This document shows, piece after piece, positions 29,921-38,755 of a stretch of 42,651 nucleotides of DNA. Origin of the DNA: Lachnospiraceae bacterium (GTDB lineage Bacteria; Bacillota; Clostridia; Lachnospirales; Lachnospiraceae); the NCBI GenBank assembly GCA_017520425.1, contig JAFXFO010000012.1, positions 1 to 42,651 of the forward strand, in the 5' to 3' direction. The notes under the pieces were generated by a model, which saw only the letters and a program-made list of their open reading frames with translations, was not told the DNA's origin and searched no databases. Position numbers and translations under genes: made by a program. Position 1 is the stretch's first letter. Every line of letters starts with the position of its first letter.

Positions 29921-31828
29921 ATGAGCGCTTTACAGAAAAGAACCTATATCTTAACACTTATCGGAATAATAGTAGGCCTTATCGGAATGATGATTTATAA
30001 TCATTCTGCATTCTATATGAATGTAACGACAAAAATGCAGAACATGGGAATGGGCAATCTGAGCATTATCGCCAATACACTGGAGCGGGACTTGTCCAAA
30101 AATATCAGTTCTCTGCAGGTAACCGCAATCAACTTGGAATATATGCTGTCAGAGGATGCTTCTTCGGACGATATTGAAGACTTATTAATCCATCAATCCA
30201 AGGAATACGCCAAACAGGTCAATCCTAATTTTGCAGGAATATATGGTATACTTAACGGAGAATATATGCATGGAGGCGGTTGGACTCCGGACGAAGGCTA
30301 CGACCCTCGGCAAAGGGACTGGTATATCGCTGCAAAAACTGCCCAAGGAAAACCGGTGATTGTCTCCCCCTATTTTGATGCGATTACACACGCACCTGTA
30401 ATTTCCATAAGCCAAATGCTTTCCGATGGAGACAGTGTTATTTCCATAGATATCAGCACCAACGAGCTTCAACAGATTTTAGAAGAAACCTGCCCTAAGG
30501 ACTTAGGATATATATTTCTTGTAGACAAGGATGGTCTGGTTCTTTCCCACATGAACGAAGAAGAGAACGGTAAGAACTATTTGACCGCTCCCGAAACCAA
30601 GGAAATTATAGAAAGTATTCTGTTTGAAGGAAATACCTATTTTGAGTCTGTTGCAGACGGTGTGAACAGTCAGATTCTGGCATCCAAGGTTATGTCTGAC
30701 TGGCACATAGTAATGGTGGTAGACAAAAAAACCATGTTCCGGGGAGTAAATCGTTCCCTCTTCCTAAATTTACTATTGTGTAGCGCCATATCCGCATTAA
30801 TTGTATTTTTCTACATCTATACCTTCCGCAGAATACGTCACTCTGTGGTGCTTGAAAGAGAAAGTAACCAAAAGATTGAAGAAATCAACATGAATATGAT
30901 TCATGCCTTGGTACGTACCATAGATGCCAAGGACCGATATACCAACGGTCACTCCATCCGTGTAGCTGAATATGCCATGAGAATTGCACAGGAATTGGGC
31001 AAGAGTCCGGAGGAACAGCAATTAATCTACTATGCAGGCTTGTTGCATGATGTGGGCAAAATACGTGTTCCTGAAGATATCATTAATAAGCCCGGCAAGC
31101 TTACAAACGAAGAATATGAATTAATCAAAATCCACCCGGTTACCGGCTATCACATTATCAAAGACATCTATGATGACAAAACCATCGCACTGGGTGTGAA
31201 ATATCATCATGAACGTTACGACGGCAAAGGCTATCCCAGTGGCCTGACCGAGAAGAATATACCTGAAATTGCAAGAATCTTAGGTGTAGCAGATACCTAT
31301 GACGCCATGGCAAGTAACCGAAGCTATCGTAGGGCCTTGTCCCAGGAAAAGGTACGGGAAGAAATCCAAAAGGGAAAAGGAACACAATTCGACCCACAAA
31401 TTGCCGATATTATGCTTCGCCTGATTGATGCCGACAAAGAATACGACTTGAAAGAAAAAGCTTCCTTGGATAAAACCATTTTGGTAATAGATGATGATGC
31501 CATGAATGTGAAGATGACAGAACTCATCATGAAGGACGAACCCATGTACAAAATTATTAGTGCTTCCAGTGGCAAGGATGCCTTAGAATTGCTGGAAACC
31601 ACTTCTGTGGATTTAATCCTGTTAGACGTGGAAATGCCTGATATGGATGGATTTGAAACCCTGTCACATATCCGCAAGAAATATCATATGCCCATTGCAT
31701 TTATGACCGGAAACAAAGATATTGAAACCATACAAAAGGCTACGGAACTCGGAGTAAATGATTATATCAATAAACCATTTATACCGCTTGCTTTAAAAGA
31801 AACCATTCATAGTATTTTCAGTGCCTGA
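29921..31828 (+). CDS. Cache-HD-GYP-receiver c-di-GMP phosphodiesterase
   Basis: A 635-residue membrane protein: helix (about 8-26), extracellular dCache-type sensor (about 35-270; GGWTPDEGYDPRQRDWYIAA is the Cache signature), second helix (about 280-301), HD-GYP domain (about 322-505) and C-terminal receiver (about 517-635). The HD pair is in LLHDVGKIRVP (H376, D377) and the GYP motif in HHERYDGKGYPSG (437-439), so hydrolysis of c-di-GMP is expected. The receiver has VIDDDAMN, D569 and the Lys in INKPF. A receiver placed after HD-GYP is unusual; most are at the N-terminus. The ATG at 29921 has AGGAGGGG 8 bases upstream. It is divergent from the cyclase operon, opposing its activity. Confidence 0.93.
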   Translation: MSALQKRTYILTLIGIIVGLIGMMIYNHSAFYMNVTTKMQNMGMGNLSIIANTLERDLSKNISSLQVTAINLEYMLSEDASSDDIEDLLIHQSKEYAKQVNPNFAGIYGILNGEYMHGGGWTPDEGYDPRQRDWYIAAKTAQGKPVIVSPYFDAITHAPVISISQMLSDGDSVISIDISTNELQQILEETCPKDLGYIFLVDKDGLVLSHMNEEENGKNYLTAPETKEIIESILFEGNTYFESVADGVNSQILASKVMSDWHIVMVVDKKTMFRGVNRSLFLNLLLCSAISALIVFFYIYTFRRIRHSVVLERESNQKIEEINMNMIHALVRTIDAKDRYTNGHSIRVAEYAMRIAQELGKSPEEQQLIYYAGLLHDVGKIRVPEDIINKPGKLTNEEYELIKIHPVTGYHIIKDIYDDKTIALGVKYHHERYDGKGYPSGLTEKNIPEIARILGVADTYDAMASNRSYRRALSQEKVREEIQKGKGTQFDPQIADIMLRLIDADKEYDLKEKASLDKTILVIDDDAMNVKMTELIMKDEPMYKIISASSGKDALELLETTSVDLILLDVEMPDMDGFETLSHIRKKYHMPIAFMTGNKDIETIQKATELGVNDYINKPFIPLALKETIHSIFSA

Positions 31829-31834
31829 TATCAA

Positions 31835-31866
31835 AAAAATTGTCGCCTCTCAGGGCGACAATTTTT
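31835..31866. terminator. Bidirectional terminator between convergent genes
   Basis: A 13-bp stem, AAAAATTGTCGCC (31835-31847) with GGCGACAATTTTT (31854-31866) and a 6-nt loop, lies between the HD-GYP stop and the double-receiver stop and serves both strands. Confidence 0.9.
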
Positions 31867-32626
31867 ATTTCAAGTGTTTCCTTATTGCTTCTGCTAACAT
31901 TTTAGCATTTGCGGGTTTTAGCAGATATCCTGCCGGATGTAACTCCAATACTGCACGGATATGCTTCCCGTCATTCAATCCGGTCAAAAAGATAACCGGA
32001 ATATCCTTTGCTTCCTCCACTTCACGAATCATCTGCAAGGTCATCCTTCCATCCCATTCCGGCATGTCATAATCCAGGAATATCAAATCCGGCAGTCTCT
32101 GACCTAATAACGTTAATGCCTTCGCACCGGATGTAGCCATCTTGATATCGTAATCTTTTTTCAGTAATTCATTCAATATTCTCAACTGCATAGGGCTGTC
32201 ATCTACCAGTAAAATACATTTTCTTTTACTGTCAACACCCTTAACAATCTTACTGTTTACCTCATAATCAATATGAAGTAAAGTATATATCTCCTCTAAC
32301 AGTTTCTCATTATCAACCGGTGTCACCACTTCCTGGAAGGTTCCTTGTTCCAGTACCATGCTGAATCTGTCTTTCCCTTCCTCAGCACCCACGCATAAGA
32401 TAGGTATGTCAGCGTATGTAGCTTTGACCCGGTTAAGAAAAGTAATCATCTCACGGTCCAATTCTACCAGGGAAACCACCATAATATGCGGTTGATTTAA
32501 GTTCAACATATCGTTAATCAGTTTTTCATCATCCACACATACCTGCACACTAAAATACTCTGACAAAAAACTGTTCAGCTCTTTAAAAAACGCATTGATT
32601 TTGCCAATAAGAAATACCTTTTTCAT
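31865..32626 (-). CDS. Double-receiver response regulator without effector domain
   Basis: A 253-residue protein of two tandem receiver domains. The first (1-120) has lost the acidic pocket: the phospho-acceptor position in PHIMVVSLVELD is Ser or Val. It is a pseudo-receiver. The second (about 135-253) is complete: LLVDDSPMQ, D185 in LIFLDYDMPEWDG, FLTG and the Lys in LLKPA. With no DNA-binding or enzymatic domain, it may act as a phosphate sink, a relay intermediate or a protein-binding switch, as CheY/Spo0F-like proteins do. AGGAGAG precedes the ATG. It follows the second hybrid kinase by 63 bases and is its likely partner. Confidence 0.88.
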   Translation of the reverse strand: MKKVFLIGKINAFFKELNSFLSEYFSVQVCVDDEKLINDMLNLNQPHIMVVSLVELDREMITFLNRVKATYADIPILCVGAEEGKDRFSMVLEQGTFQEVVTPVDNEKLLEEIYTLLHIDYEVNSKIVKGVDSKRKCILLVDDSPMQLRILNELLKKDYDIKMATSGAKALTLLGQRLPDLIFLDYDMPEWDGRMTLQMIREVEEAKDIPVIFLTGLNDGKHIRAVLELHPAGYLLKPANAKMLAEAIRKHLK

Positions 32627-32689
32627 TAGTACTCTCCTATTTCCCCCTAGTTTTTTCGGCCCCTCTTCATAATCCTTCTTATTACCATT

Positions 32690-34567
32690 TTAATCCACAA
32701 TCAACTCTTTTGGCAAATATTTTCGTAAAATTTGTTCTAATTTGTGGTATATAATCGGTTTCGATAAGAAATCATCAAATCCCTCATCCACATACTTCTG
32801 TCGTTCTGACAAAATGGCATTGGCTGTCAGCATAATAACGGGTACTCCCGGACACATTCCCATCCTATTAATCTCATTCTTTGTCTCAATACCATCCATC
32901 TCCGGCATCATATGATCCATGAAAATAATATCCACTGTCTGCTCTCGCAGGATTTGCAGACATTCTGCTCCGCTGACCGCTTCCAATACCTGCATCTGTG
33001 TTGCTTTTAACAGACGCTTGAATACCTTACGGTTCATATCCACATCATCCACCACCAGGACTTTTGCGTTTGGTGCAACCAGGCTTGATTGATTTTCTGT
33101 TTCTTCCGAGTGGTTTGATTTATGGCTAAACTCTCCCAGAGGCTCCCTGTTCACAATCTTCTGCCTTAAATCAAAAGAAAACTCGCTTCCCTTTTCATAC
33201 TCACTCTCAATCTGAATCTCACTGTCCATAAGCTTGAGAAGCTGCTGAACTATATTCATACCCAGACCGGTACCCTCAATATTTCTGTTTTTATCCAAAT
33301 CAATTCGCTTAAACTCCTCATAGAGTTTTCCGATGTCCTCGGTCTTGATACCTATGCCGGTATCTTTCACCAAGCAGTGTAAAATCGCCGTATCTTCCAC
33401 TATATCACAATTGATTTTCAACACCACCTGACCAACCTTGGTGTATTTTACAGCATTGGACAACAGATTCATTAATACCTGTTTGATTCTCTTATCATCA
33501 CCATGCAATTCACTTGGAATATGAGGGTCGATATCAAATTTAAGCATTAAATTCTTTTCATTCGCCCGGACATCAAACATATGATACAAATCACTCAAAA
33601 GCTGGTTCATCTTATAATCCACGGGCACCAATTCCATCATACCGGATTCCAGCTTTGATGAATCCAGTATTTCATTCACAATATTCAACAAAACTACGGA
33701 CGAATCCTTTACGTCCTTAGCATAATTACGGATGGGCTCTTCTTCACTCTCTCGCAGAATCATCTCATTCATACCCATGATGGCGTTGATGGGAGTACGG
33801 ATTTCATGAGACATTCTTGCCAAAAACTTAGACTTGGCCTGATTTGCGTTCTCCGCTTCTATCTTGGCCTTTTCCAATTCATCTGTCAGCTTCGCCTTTT
33901 CCAGACTGCCGCTTACTATTCTCAAAATGCTGTTACAAACAAATACGGACGAAAAATATATAAGACATCTTGGTAACACAAAAAACAACAAAAGTGTATA
34001 ACCCGGATTACTATTTACAGTTGTAAGTAAGAAATGGTTGTCTGCCACATAATCTATCATTCTGTCCGAAGTTAGCAATACCATATTTGCATCACACAGT
34101 CCCCAATAATAACCACCATATACAATCACACAGGTACTGACTACGGTCAGCGCATAAATATACCGCATAAGCCTTTTGGAGGAATACAAGGTACCATACA
34201 GAAAAGGCAATAGGGACAATAATACCACATGATAGGTTATGGTAACTCCTATAATCGTGTAAACCACAATGATACTTGTAATAATATAGTATTTGACCCT
34301 TTCGTCGGACAAAGAAACCTTTCTCGACATTATGTATATAATGATATAAATAACTAATGAAGGCACAAAGCCATTGGCCATAACAATTTTATTGACAACA
34401 AATATCTCCAAAATATTTAAGATAAAAGATATCACATAACATATCATGGTAACACGAAAGCACTTCATTACATACTTATTCGCAACAGATTCCCTGTTCT
34501 CTAAGTACACTGAAATGTCGTCGTTTTGTGGGATATCCGTTGCATTCAGTCTGCTTCTCCGATTCAT
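32690..34567 (-). CDS. Hybrid histidine kinase with polytopic membrane sensor
   Basis: A 625-residue kinase. The N-terminal 215 residues hold about five or six membrane helices (for example 36-58, 67-80, 93-120, 133-152, 190-212), with little extracellular domain, so it may sense a membrane or lipophilic signal. A coiled linker leads to HisKA ([10 protein letters not shown]254), HATPase ([21 protein letters not shown]) and a receiver (VVDDVDMN, D551 in [13 protein letters not shown]). It has no Hpt domain, unlike the BMP-linked kinase, so another Hpt would be needed to pass phosphate onward. AGGAGGT is 6 bases before the ATG. Its HisKA/HATPase core resembles the other kinase. Confidence 0.92.
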   Translation of the reverse strand: MNRRSRLNATDIPQNDDISVYLENRESVANKYVMKCFRVTMICYVISFILNILEIFVVNKIVMANGFVPSLVIYIIIYIMSRKVSLSDERVKYYIITSIIVVYTIIGVTITYHVVLLSLLPFLYGTLYSSKRLMRYIYALTVVSTCVIVYGGYYWGLCDANMVLLTSDRMIDYVADNHFLLTTVNSNPGYTLLLFFVLPRCLIYFSSVFVCNSILRIVSGSLEKAKLTDELEKAKIEAENANQAKSKFLARMSHEIRTPINAIMGMNEMILRESEEEPIRNYAKDVKDSSVVLLNIVNEILDSSKLESGMMELVPVDYKMNQLLSDLYHMFDVRANEKNLMLKFDIDPHIPSELHGDDKRIKQVLMNLLSNAVKYTKVGQVVLKINCDIVEDTAILHCLVKDTGIGIKTEDIGKLYEEFKRIDLDKNRNIEGTGLGMNIVQQLLKLMDSEIQIESEYEKGSEFSFDLRQKIVNREPLGEFSHKSNHSEETENQSSLVAPNAKVLVVDDVDMNRKVFKRLLKATQMQVLEAVSGAECLQILREQTVDIIFMDHMMPEMDGIETKNEINRMGMCPGVPVIMLTANAILSERQKYVDEGFDDFLSKPIIYHKLEQILRKYLPKELIVD

Positions 34568-34595
34568 GGCAATACCTCCTGTAAGAATTACTGTA

Positions 34596-34624
34596 ATTAT
34601 AACATTTCAAGCAGGTTTCTTCAA
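34596..34624 (-). promoter_or_regulatory. Promoter of the second hybrid kinase operon
   Basis: On the minus strand, TTGAAG (34624-34619), 17 bases and TATAAT (34601-34596), about 29 bases before the kinase start. Confidence 0.75.
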
Positions 34625-34681
34625 TCTAAACTGCTGGTGAAAGGATAAAATACATCCCATCCTTATCATTTTATCCCACAT

Positions 34682-34711
34682 AAAAAGGCCCTGCCTTACA
34701 GCAGAAGCCTT
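34682..34711 (-). terminator. Terminator of the BlaI/BlaR-like operon
   Basis: An imperfect stem, AAGGC-CTGC (34685-34694) with GCAG-AGCCTT (34701-34711), followed on the minus strand by TTTTT; it lies just past the M56 peptidase gene. Confidence 0.65.
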
Positions 34712-34718
34712 CTCATAC

Positions 34719-36560
34719 CTAATTTCTCATCCAAGCCTGGCGGCCTAATATCTTGTCTGTAATCTGTTCCTTTAAACGTTCTTCATATATATTCTTGGGC
34801 ACTTCTTTCCCATCTACTTCATAGTAAGGATAAGGGTCAGTACTATTTTCAGGCACCAACTCAACACGGGCAAAAAAGTGATGAATATCCACCTTTTCTC
34901 CCTTATCAGAATAACGGAAGATGGTGTAACTTGTATTCCCACTATTATCATACTGTCTTACCATGGTTCCGTCTACCAACGGGTAATCCCGGCAACTCAT
35001 TTCCGACGCATCACTGTTCCAGCAATGCAACTGCCCGGCCTCATAGTGGAACACACCATTGTAGCTTGTGGGTTCATTCACCATCTGTACCAATAGCTCT
35101 ACTGTTCCATCGCCATCCAAATCCATGTAAGTATACTCATACTCCATAATACCGGCACTTCGAAAATCCGGTATCCACCACTGTATGGTGTCATTATTCA
35201 CAAGTGTTTGATTGCCGGATAACAGAGCTGTATAGGCCTGTATAGCTTCGTTTTCGGGGGAAATACCGGATTGTTGTTCCTCTGTCAGCCCGGACTCTTC
35301 TGAGCCATTCATTCGCTGAGTTCCAAGCTGTATTTGCTCCGCTATCGCCGTATGGTTAAACGCAAGTTGTTTCTGTTCATCATTCAATGTTATTACTATT
35401 GTATCACCGATTTCAAAATCATCAAAGAGGAGATTTCTCACATCATTTTCCGCATCATAATTAACATAAATAAGTGCGTCATCCTGAACTGCTTTCCTGC
35501 AATCAAGAGCACATTTCTCTCCGAATATGGCTTTCGACTTGTCAATATCACTCACATAAAATATGCGATTTTCTTTATCTATGCCGATAATTCGGGCATT
35601 TAAACCTGAATGCATTGTTTTCTTTGCAGGCGGATTGGTCAAAAAACATATTCCCACTACCAGACAGGCAACCATGGATGCCAGAATAACCCAAAAGGCA
35701 GGCCGTTTATAATTCATAACAGATTTCACGCGTTCTTTCACGCCCACCTCACCAAAAGCCAACGGACATGCTGCAATCATACGACGATTTATGCTGCAAG
35801 CCACAAGGGCCTGGGTATAATCCGCTCTTTGCACATGGTCCAGCTTCCGAATCACCTTTTCATCACAGGCCAGCTCAATGTCACGGCACAAAAGTACATA
35901 GGCCAACCAAATAAGAGGATTAAACCAATAAATGGTCAGAAGCAAAAATCCAAGAGGCTTCCACCAATGGTCCTTACGGCTAATATGGGCCTGTTCATGC
36001 GCCACCACGTACTCCAATCTTTCTCCTTCCGCATGAAAGGGCAGATAAATGCGTGGTCTTATGATACCTAACACAAAAGGGGTAGCCACATTTTCACTCT
36101 GATAAATATTGTCCCTATAAAGAACAGCAGTTGCTACCCGACGACGCAAACGCAGATAGCTTATAGTGGCATAAAGCAGCATAATAGTCATGCCGATCAG
36201 CCAAACTACGGACGCCAGTAAAATCCATATCTGCAAGGGGTTCACTGTCGTGGTCGGCTGTGGCGTAAAAATCTCTGAAAGAACAGGATTTATTACATTG
36301 TTGATAGAATCGATACCACTGTTAATAGTCGGTTCCGTTTTCATGTCTATGTTCAGTGGAATGGTTTCCGCACTTGGTACCAGACTCACCCTACTTTCAA
36401 AAGAAATAGGGCATATCAGTCTCACTGCCACTATACCCCAAAGCAATACATTAATCCACTTAGGTGCCTTCTTTAACAAGAAGCGAAGTATCAGAACCAC
36501 CGGAATCAGCCAGCTTGCAGAAATACCTGAATTGACAACCTTTAAAAAAAATTGGTTCAT
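34719..36560 (-). CDS. BlaR1/MecR1-like M56 peptidase with non-PBP C-terminal sensor
   Basis: A 613-residue membrane zinc peptidase. Membrane helices are at about 15-30, 36-52, 110-133 and 288-307. The cytosolic M56 domain has the HExxH site AHEQAHISRKDHWW (H188, H192) and the ELACDE segment (229-234). When triggered, such proteins lead to cleavage of the cognate BlaI-type repressor. After helix four, where BlaR1 has a penicillin-binding sensor, this protein instead has about 300 residues with YVSDIDKSKA, VITLNDEQ and a DLDGDGTVELL loop; no SxxK/KTG transpeptidase motifs were seen. So the signal is probably not a beta-lactam. Its start overlaps the repressor stop by 4 bases (ATGA). Confidence 0.87.
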   Translation of the reverse strand: MNQFFLKVVNSGISASWLIPVVLILRFLLKKAPKWINVLLWGIVAVRLICPISFESRVSLVPSAETIPLNIDMKTEPTINSGIDSINNVINPVLSEIFTPQPTTTVNPLQIWILLASVVWLIGMTIMLLYATISYLRLRRRVATAVLYRDNIYQSENVATPFVLGIIRPRIYLPFHAEGERLEYVVAHEQAHISRKDHWWKPLGFLLLTIYWFNPLIWLAYVLLCRDIELACDEKVIRKLDHVQRADYTQALVACSINRRMIAACPLAFGEVGVKERVKSVMNYKRPAFWVILASMVACLVVGICFLTNPPAKKTMHSGLNARIIGIDKENRIFYVSDIDKSKAIFGEKCALDCRKAVQDDALIYVNYDAENDVRNLLFDDFEIGDTIVITLNDEQKQLAFNHTAIAEQIQLGTQRMNGSEESGLTEEQQSGISPENEAIQAYTALLSGNQTLVNNDTIQWWIPDFRSAGIMEYEYTYMDLDGDGTVELLVQMVNEPTSYNGVFHYEAGQLHCWNSDASEMSCRDYPLVDGTMVRQYDNSGNTSYTIFRYSDKGEKVDIHHFFARVELVPENSTDPYPYYEVDGKEVPKNIYEERLKEQITDKILGRQAWMRN

Positions 36561-36928
36561 GCCCCGCCTCCTTTCCGGATGCGGTCAATCATATGTTGCA
36601 CCTCATCCAGTTCCGCATCCGATATATCCTGACGCTTGGTAAAAGCTGCAATAAAAGCGGGCAGGGAACCTTCAAACTTTTTCTCCACCAATTCATTAAT
36701 CTCATAGTCCTGGGCATCTTCCTTGGATATAAGGGAAGTAATGATTCCTTCCCGATTTTGTAACACGCCCCGCTCTCCAAGACGCTTAATAACGGTATAG
36801 GTAGTGGTTCGCTTCCAGCCCAGCTGCTTCTGGCAAAGCTTTACCAGCTCCACAGCCGTAAGCGGCTCGTGCTCCCACATAATCAAACAAAATCGATATT
36901 CGCTCTCATGAATCTTAGGTATTTCCAT
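36557..36928 (-). CDS. BlaI/MecI-family transcriptional repressor
   Basis: A 123-residue winged-helix repressor: HESEYRFCLIMWEHEPLTAVELVKL and GWKRTTTYTVIKRLGERGVLQNREG are the BlaI DNA-binding signature, and the C-terminal helices (about 75-118) would dimerise and carry the cleavage region. It is coupled to the M56 gene by an ATGA overlap. AAGGAGG lies 7 bases before the ATG. Two tandem operator-like repeats overlap and follow its promoter, so autorepression of this two-gene operon is expected, relieved by the membrane peptidase. Confidence 0.92.
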   Translation of the reverse strand: MEIPKIHESEYRFCLIMWEHEPLTAVELVKLCQKQLGWKRTTTYTVIKRLGERGVLQNREGIITSLISKEDAQDYEINELVEKKFEGSLPAFIAAFTKRQDISDAELDEVQHMIDRIRKGGGA

Positions 36929-36942
36929 AACTACGCCTCCTT

Positions 36943-36995
36943 GTCTACTGCATTAGACTCACCTTTAGTCTACACCATTAGACAGACTTTGTCAA
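36943..36995 (-). promoter_or_regulatory. blaI-type promoter with two tandem operators
   Basis: The minus-strand promoter is TTGACA (36995-36990), 17 bases, TAGACT (36972-36967). Two near-identical 16-bp dyads, GTCTACTGCATTAGAC (36943-36958) and GTCTACACCATTAGAC (36968-36983), are spaced exactly 25 bases apart. The upstream copy covers the -10 and the other covers the start-point region. They differ from the classic TACA-N-TGTA BlaI/CopY core but fit a dimeric BlaI-family repressor. Confidence 0.75.
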
Positions 36996-37012
36996 GAAAA
37001 TCGACCAAACTC

Positions 37013-37840
37013 CTACACAAACCGCTGTGCATAACCACATCTTTTACACAGTTCTTCCGTTGCCACTCCACACTTAAAGCCCTCCACCAGCTTCAGCGCC
37101 CTTGGGGAATTGAGGATAGATTCGATATCCTGCTCAAATATATTACCCAAGTTGATAACACCATCACTATCCAGACAGCAAGGTACCACGGTACCGTCTG
37201 CCAGGATACCGAATTGGTCCTTCAGACCATAGCAAAAATAAGCATCTCCCTGTATTCGTGCTTCCATGTCCGGCCACTCAAACCGTTCTCCAACCGCCAG
37301 ATAGATTTTGTTTCTTATGCGGATGCCGCGGGGACTTTCTACCCAATCGCCAGGTATCTTTTCTTTAAGAAGGTCGTGTGCCACTTGGTTTTTACCATGG
37401 TCAAAGCCCTTATTCCAAAGGCGGAAAATCACGATGGTTCCTTTTTCTTCCGCTTTTAAAGCGAAATCGGCAAGGTCACATATGTACTGCCTATAATCAT
37501 CTTCCGTACCCTTCTCAAAACTGTGCAGGGAGATGTTTACTTTATGTACTCCTGCTGACAAAAGTTCCTCCCCTCGCTTCTTTAAAAGCGTGCCGTTGGT
37601 GGTGATAATAGATTTGTATCCACATTCTTGCGCCAATTTGATGAACTCAGGAAGTTGCGGATGGGTAAGAGGCTCACCCATTAAATGATAATAGAGATAC
37701 CCCGTTTGCCCTTTGAGTTTATCAAGAATCCCGGTAAACTCCTCTGTATTCATTCGCTTGGGCGGCCTTTTATGCCCGTGACAGAAGGAACAGTTCATAT
37801 TGCAGATATTTGTAATTTCGATATAAACTTTATTGTACAT
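37013..37840 (-). CDS. Radical SAM/SPASM domain protein
   Basis: A 275-residue iron-sulfur enzyme. The radical SAM site is CNMNCSFC (C13, C17, C20), with the following GEPLTHP glycine-rich SAM-binding strand. The C-terminal SPASM part (about 205-275) has CYGLKDQFGILADGTVVPCCLDSDG, then CGVATEELCKRCGY, enough Cys for at least one auxiliary cluster. SPASM proteins commonly modify peptides or act as maturases, but many have unknown targets. No obvious precursor peptide lies next to it; the Cys-rich partner encoded just upstream overlaps by 11 bases and could be a substrate or redox partner. GAAGGAG is 4 bases before the ATG. Confidence 0.9.
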   Translation of the reverse strand: MYNKVYIEITNICNMNCSFCHGHKRPPKRMNTEEFTGILDKLKGQTGYLYYHLMGEPLTHPQLPEFIKLAQECGYKSIITTNGTLLKKRGEELLSAGVHKVNISLHSFEKGTEDDYRQYICDLADFALKAEEKGTIVIFRLWNKGFDHGKNQVAHDLLKEKIPGDWVESPRGIRIRNKIYLAVGERFEWPDMEARIQGDAYFCYGLKDQFGILADGTVVPCCLDSDGVINLGNIFEQDIESILNSPRALKLVEGFKCGVATEELCKRCGYAQRFV

Positions 37841-38285
37841 GGGACTCCTTCGCTTGTAATATTTCGTCCACTATCTCCGTGGCACACTGAATCATTTTAG
37901 GGCATGTGATATGAAATAAATCCAGCTCCATGATCTTCTGCTTATCTTCCGGCTTCGTAAGGTCATATCCCAGTAATTCACGGCATACCACGGTACCATT
38001 CTTCTCTATAAACCGGTTCATAAAGTCTTCTGCGATGCTATATGCGTTAGCCTTTTCTTCCGGTGCATCATAGTGATAATGGCCGTATTTTAGCCCTAAT
38101 ACCATCAAAGCTCCCGATACGGCCCCGCACATTTCGCCCTTTCTTGCACCACCGCCAAATTGGGTTGCTACCTTTAGTGCCATTTCTTCCGATAGGCCGA
38201 AATCTGCTGCAAATGTGGCCAGCAATGCCTGTGAGCAGTTAAATCCATTCTTAAAATAATTTAATGCCTTTTCCACATTATTCAT
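37830..38285 (-). CDS. C_GCAxxG_C_C family redox-type protein
   Basis: A 151-residue protein of the C_GCAxxG_C_C family, named for its cysteine pattern: FNCSQALL, then GEMCGAVSGALMVLGLKYG, then CRELLGYDL and a late ITCPKMIQCATEI. Members are small, probably cytosolic, and suspected of redox or metal roles; some occur with iron-sulfur or oxidoreductase genes. The ATG at 38285 is 9 bases after GGAGG; the in-frame GTG at 38291 is only 3 bases away and unlikely. It overlaps both the MarR gene (8 bases) and the radical SAM gene (11 bases), so all three are translationally coupled. Confidence 0.9.
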   Translation of the reverse strand: MNNVEKALNYFKNGFNCSQALLATFAADFGLSEEMALKVATQFGGGARKGEMCGAVSGALMVLGLKYGHYHYDAPEEKANAYSIAEDFMNRFIEKNGTVVCRELLGYDLTKPEDKQKIMELDLFHITCPKMIQCATEIVDEILQAKESHVQ

Positions 38286-38721
38286 ATTCACTATCCTCCA
38301 CTATTCTGCATGCCTCGTTGTATATTTTTAAGGACTCCACTACCTGTTCCCTCTTGTCTTTGGGAATCTGCTCCAGTATGCTTTTAAACTTGTCATACAT
38401 ATCATGCTCAATCTTTTCAAAACGCTCCTGCCCCTTGGGTAACAGATTCAGGGTGACAAAGCGTCTGTCTGTAGCAGATGGTTTCCTCTCCACATATTCT
38501 TTCTGCACCAAATCCTCCACAAATCGACTGATACCGCTTTTATCAACTCGCATGATTTCGGCCAGTTCTTTCACGGATATATCCGGCTTTCTGCCAATCT
38601 CCACAATCATGAAACACTGTGATTTATTTATTTCACCGCAGCAGCAATCAGCGTTGTTGATGTTGCTGAAATGACAATTTAGCTGTCTGGAATATTCACG
38701 AAATTGCTTGATTAAGTCCAT
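38278..38721 (-). CDS. MarR family regulator with Cys-rich segment
   Basis: A 147-residue winged-helix regulator: ISVKELAEIMRVDKSGISRFVEDLVQKEYVERK is the recognition region and SATDRRFVTLNLLPKGQE the wing. A cluster at about 26-36 (DCCCGEINKSQC) is not part of the basic MarR fold and could be a thiol, metal or metalloid switch. It is the first gene of the MarR, C_GCAxxG and radical SAM operon. AAGGAGG lies 8 bases before the ATG. A 6-bp dyad (38769-38787) overlaps the -35 of its own promoter, so autoregulation is likely. Confidence 0.9.
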   Translation of the reverse strand: MDLIKQFREYSRQLNCHFSNINNADCCCGEINKSQCFMIVEIGRKPDISVKELAEIMRVDKSGISRFVEDLVQKEYVERKPSATDRRFVTLNLLPKGQERFEKIEHDMYDKFKSILEQIPKDKREQVVESLKIYNEACRIVEDSEYE

Positions 38722-38755
38722 ATTTGGGACCTCCTTATGGTTTTATTTTGGTTGT

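Noticed and set aside
34719-36928. BlaI/BlaR1 pair as a beta-lactam resistance locus
   Set aside because: There is no beta-lactamase or PBP gene nearby, and the M56 protein lacks a penicillin-binding sensor.
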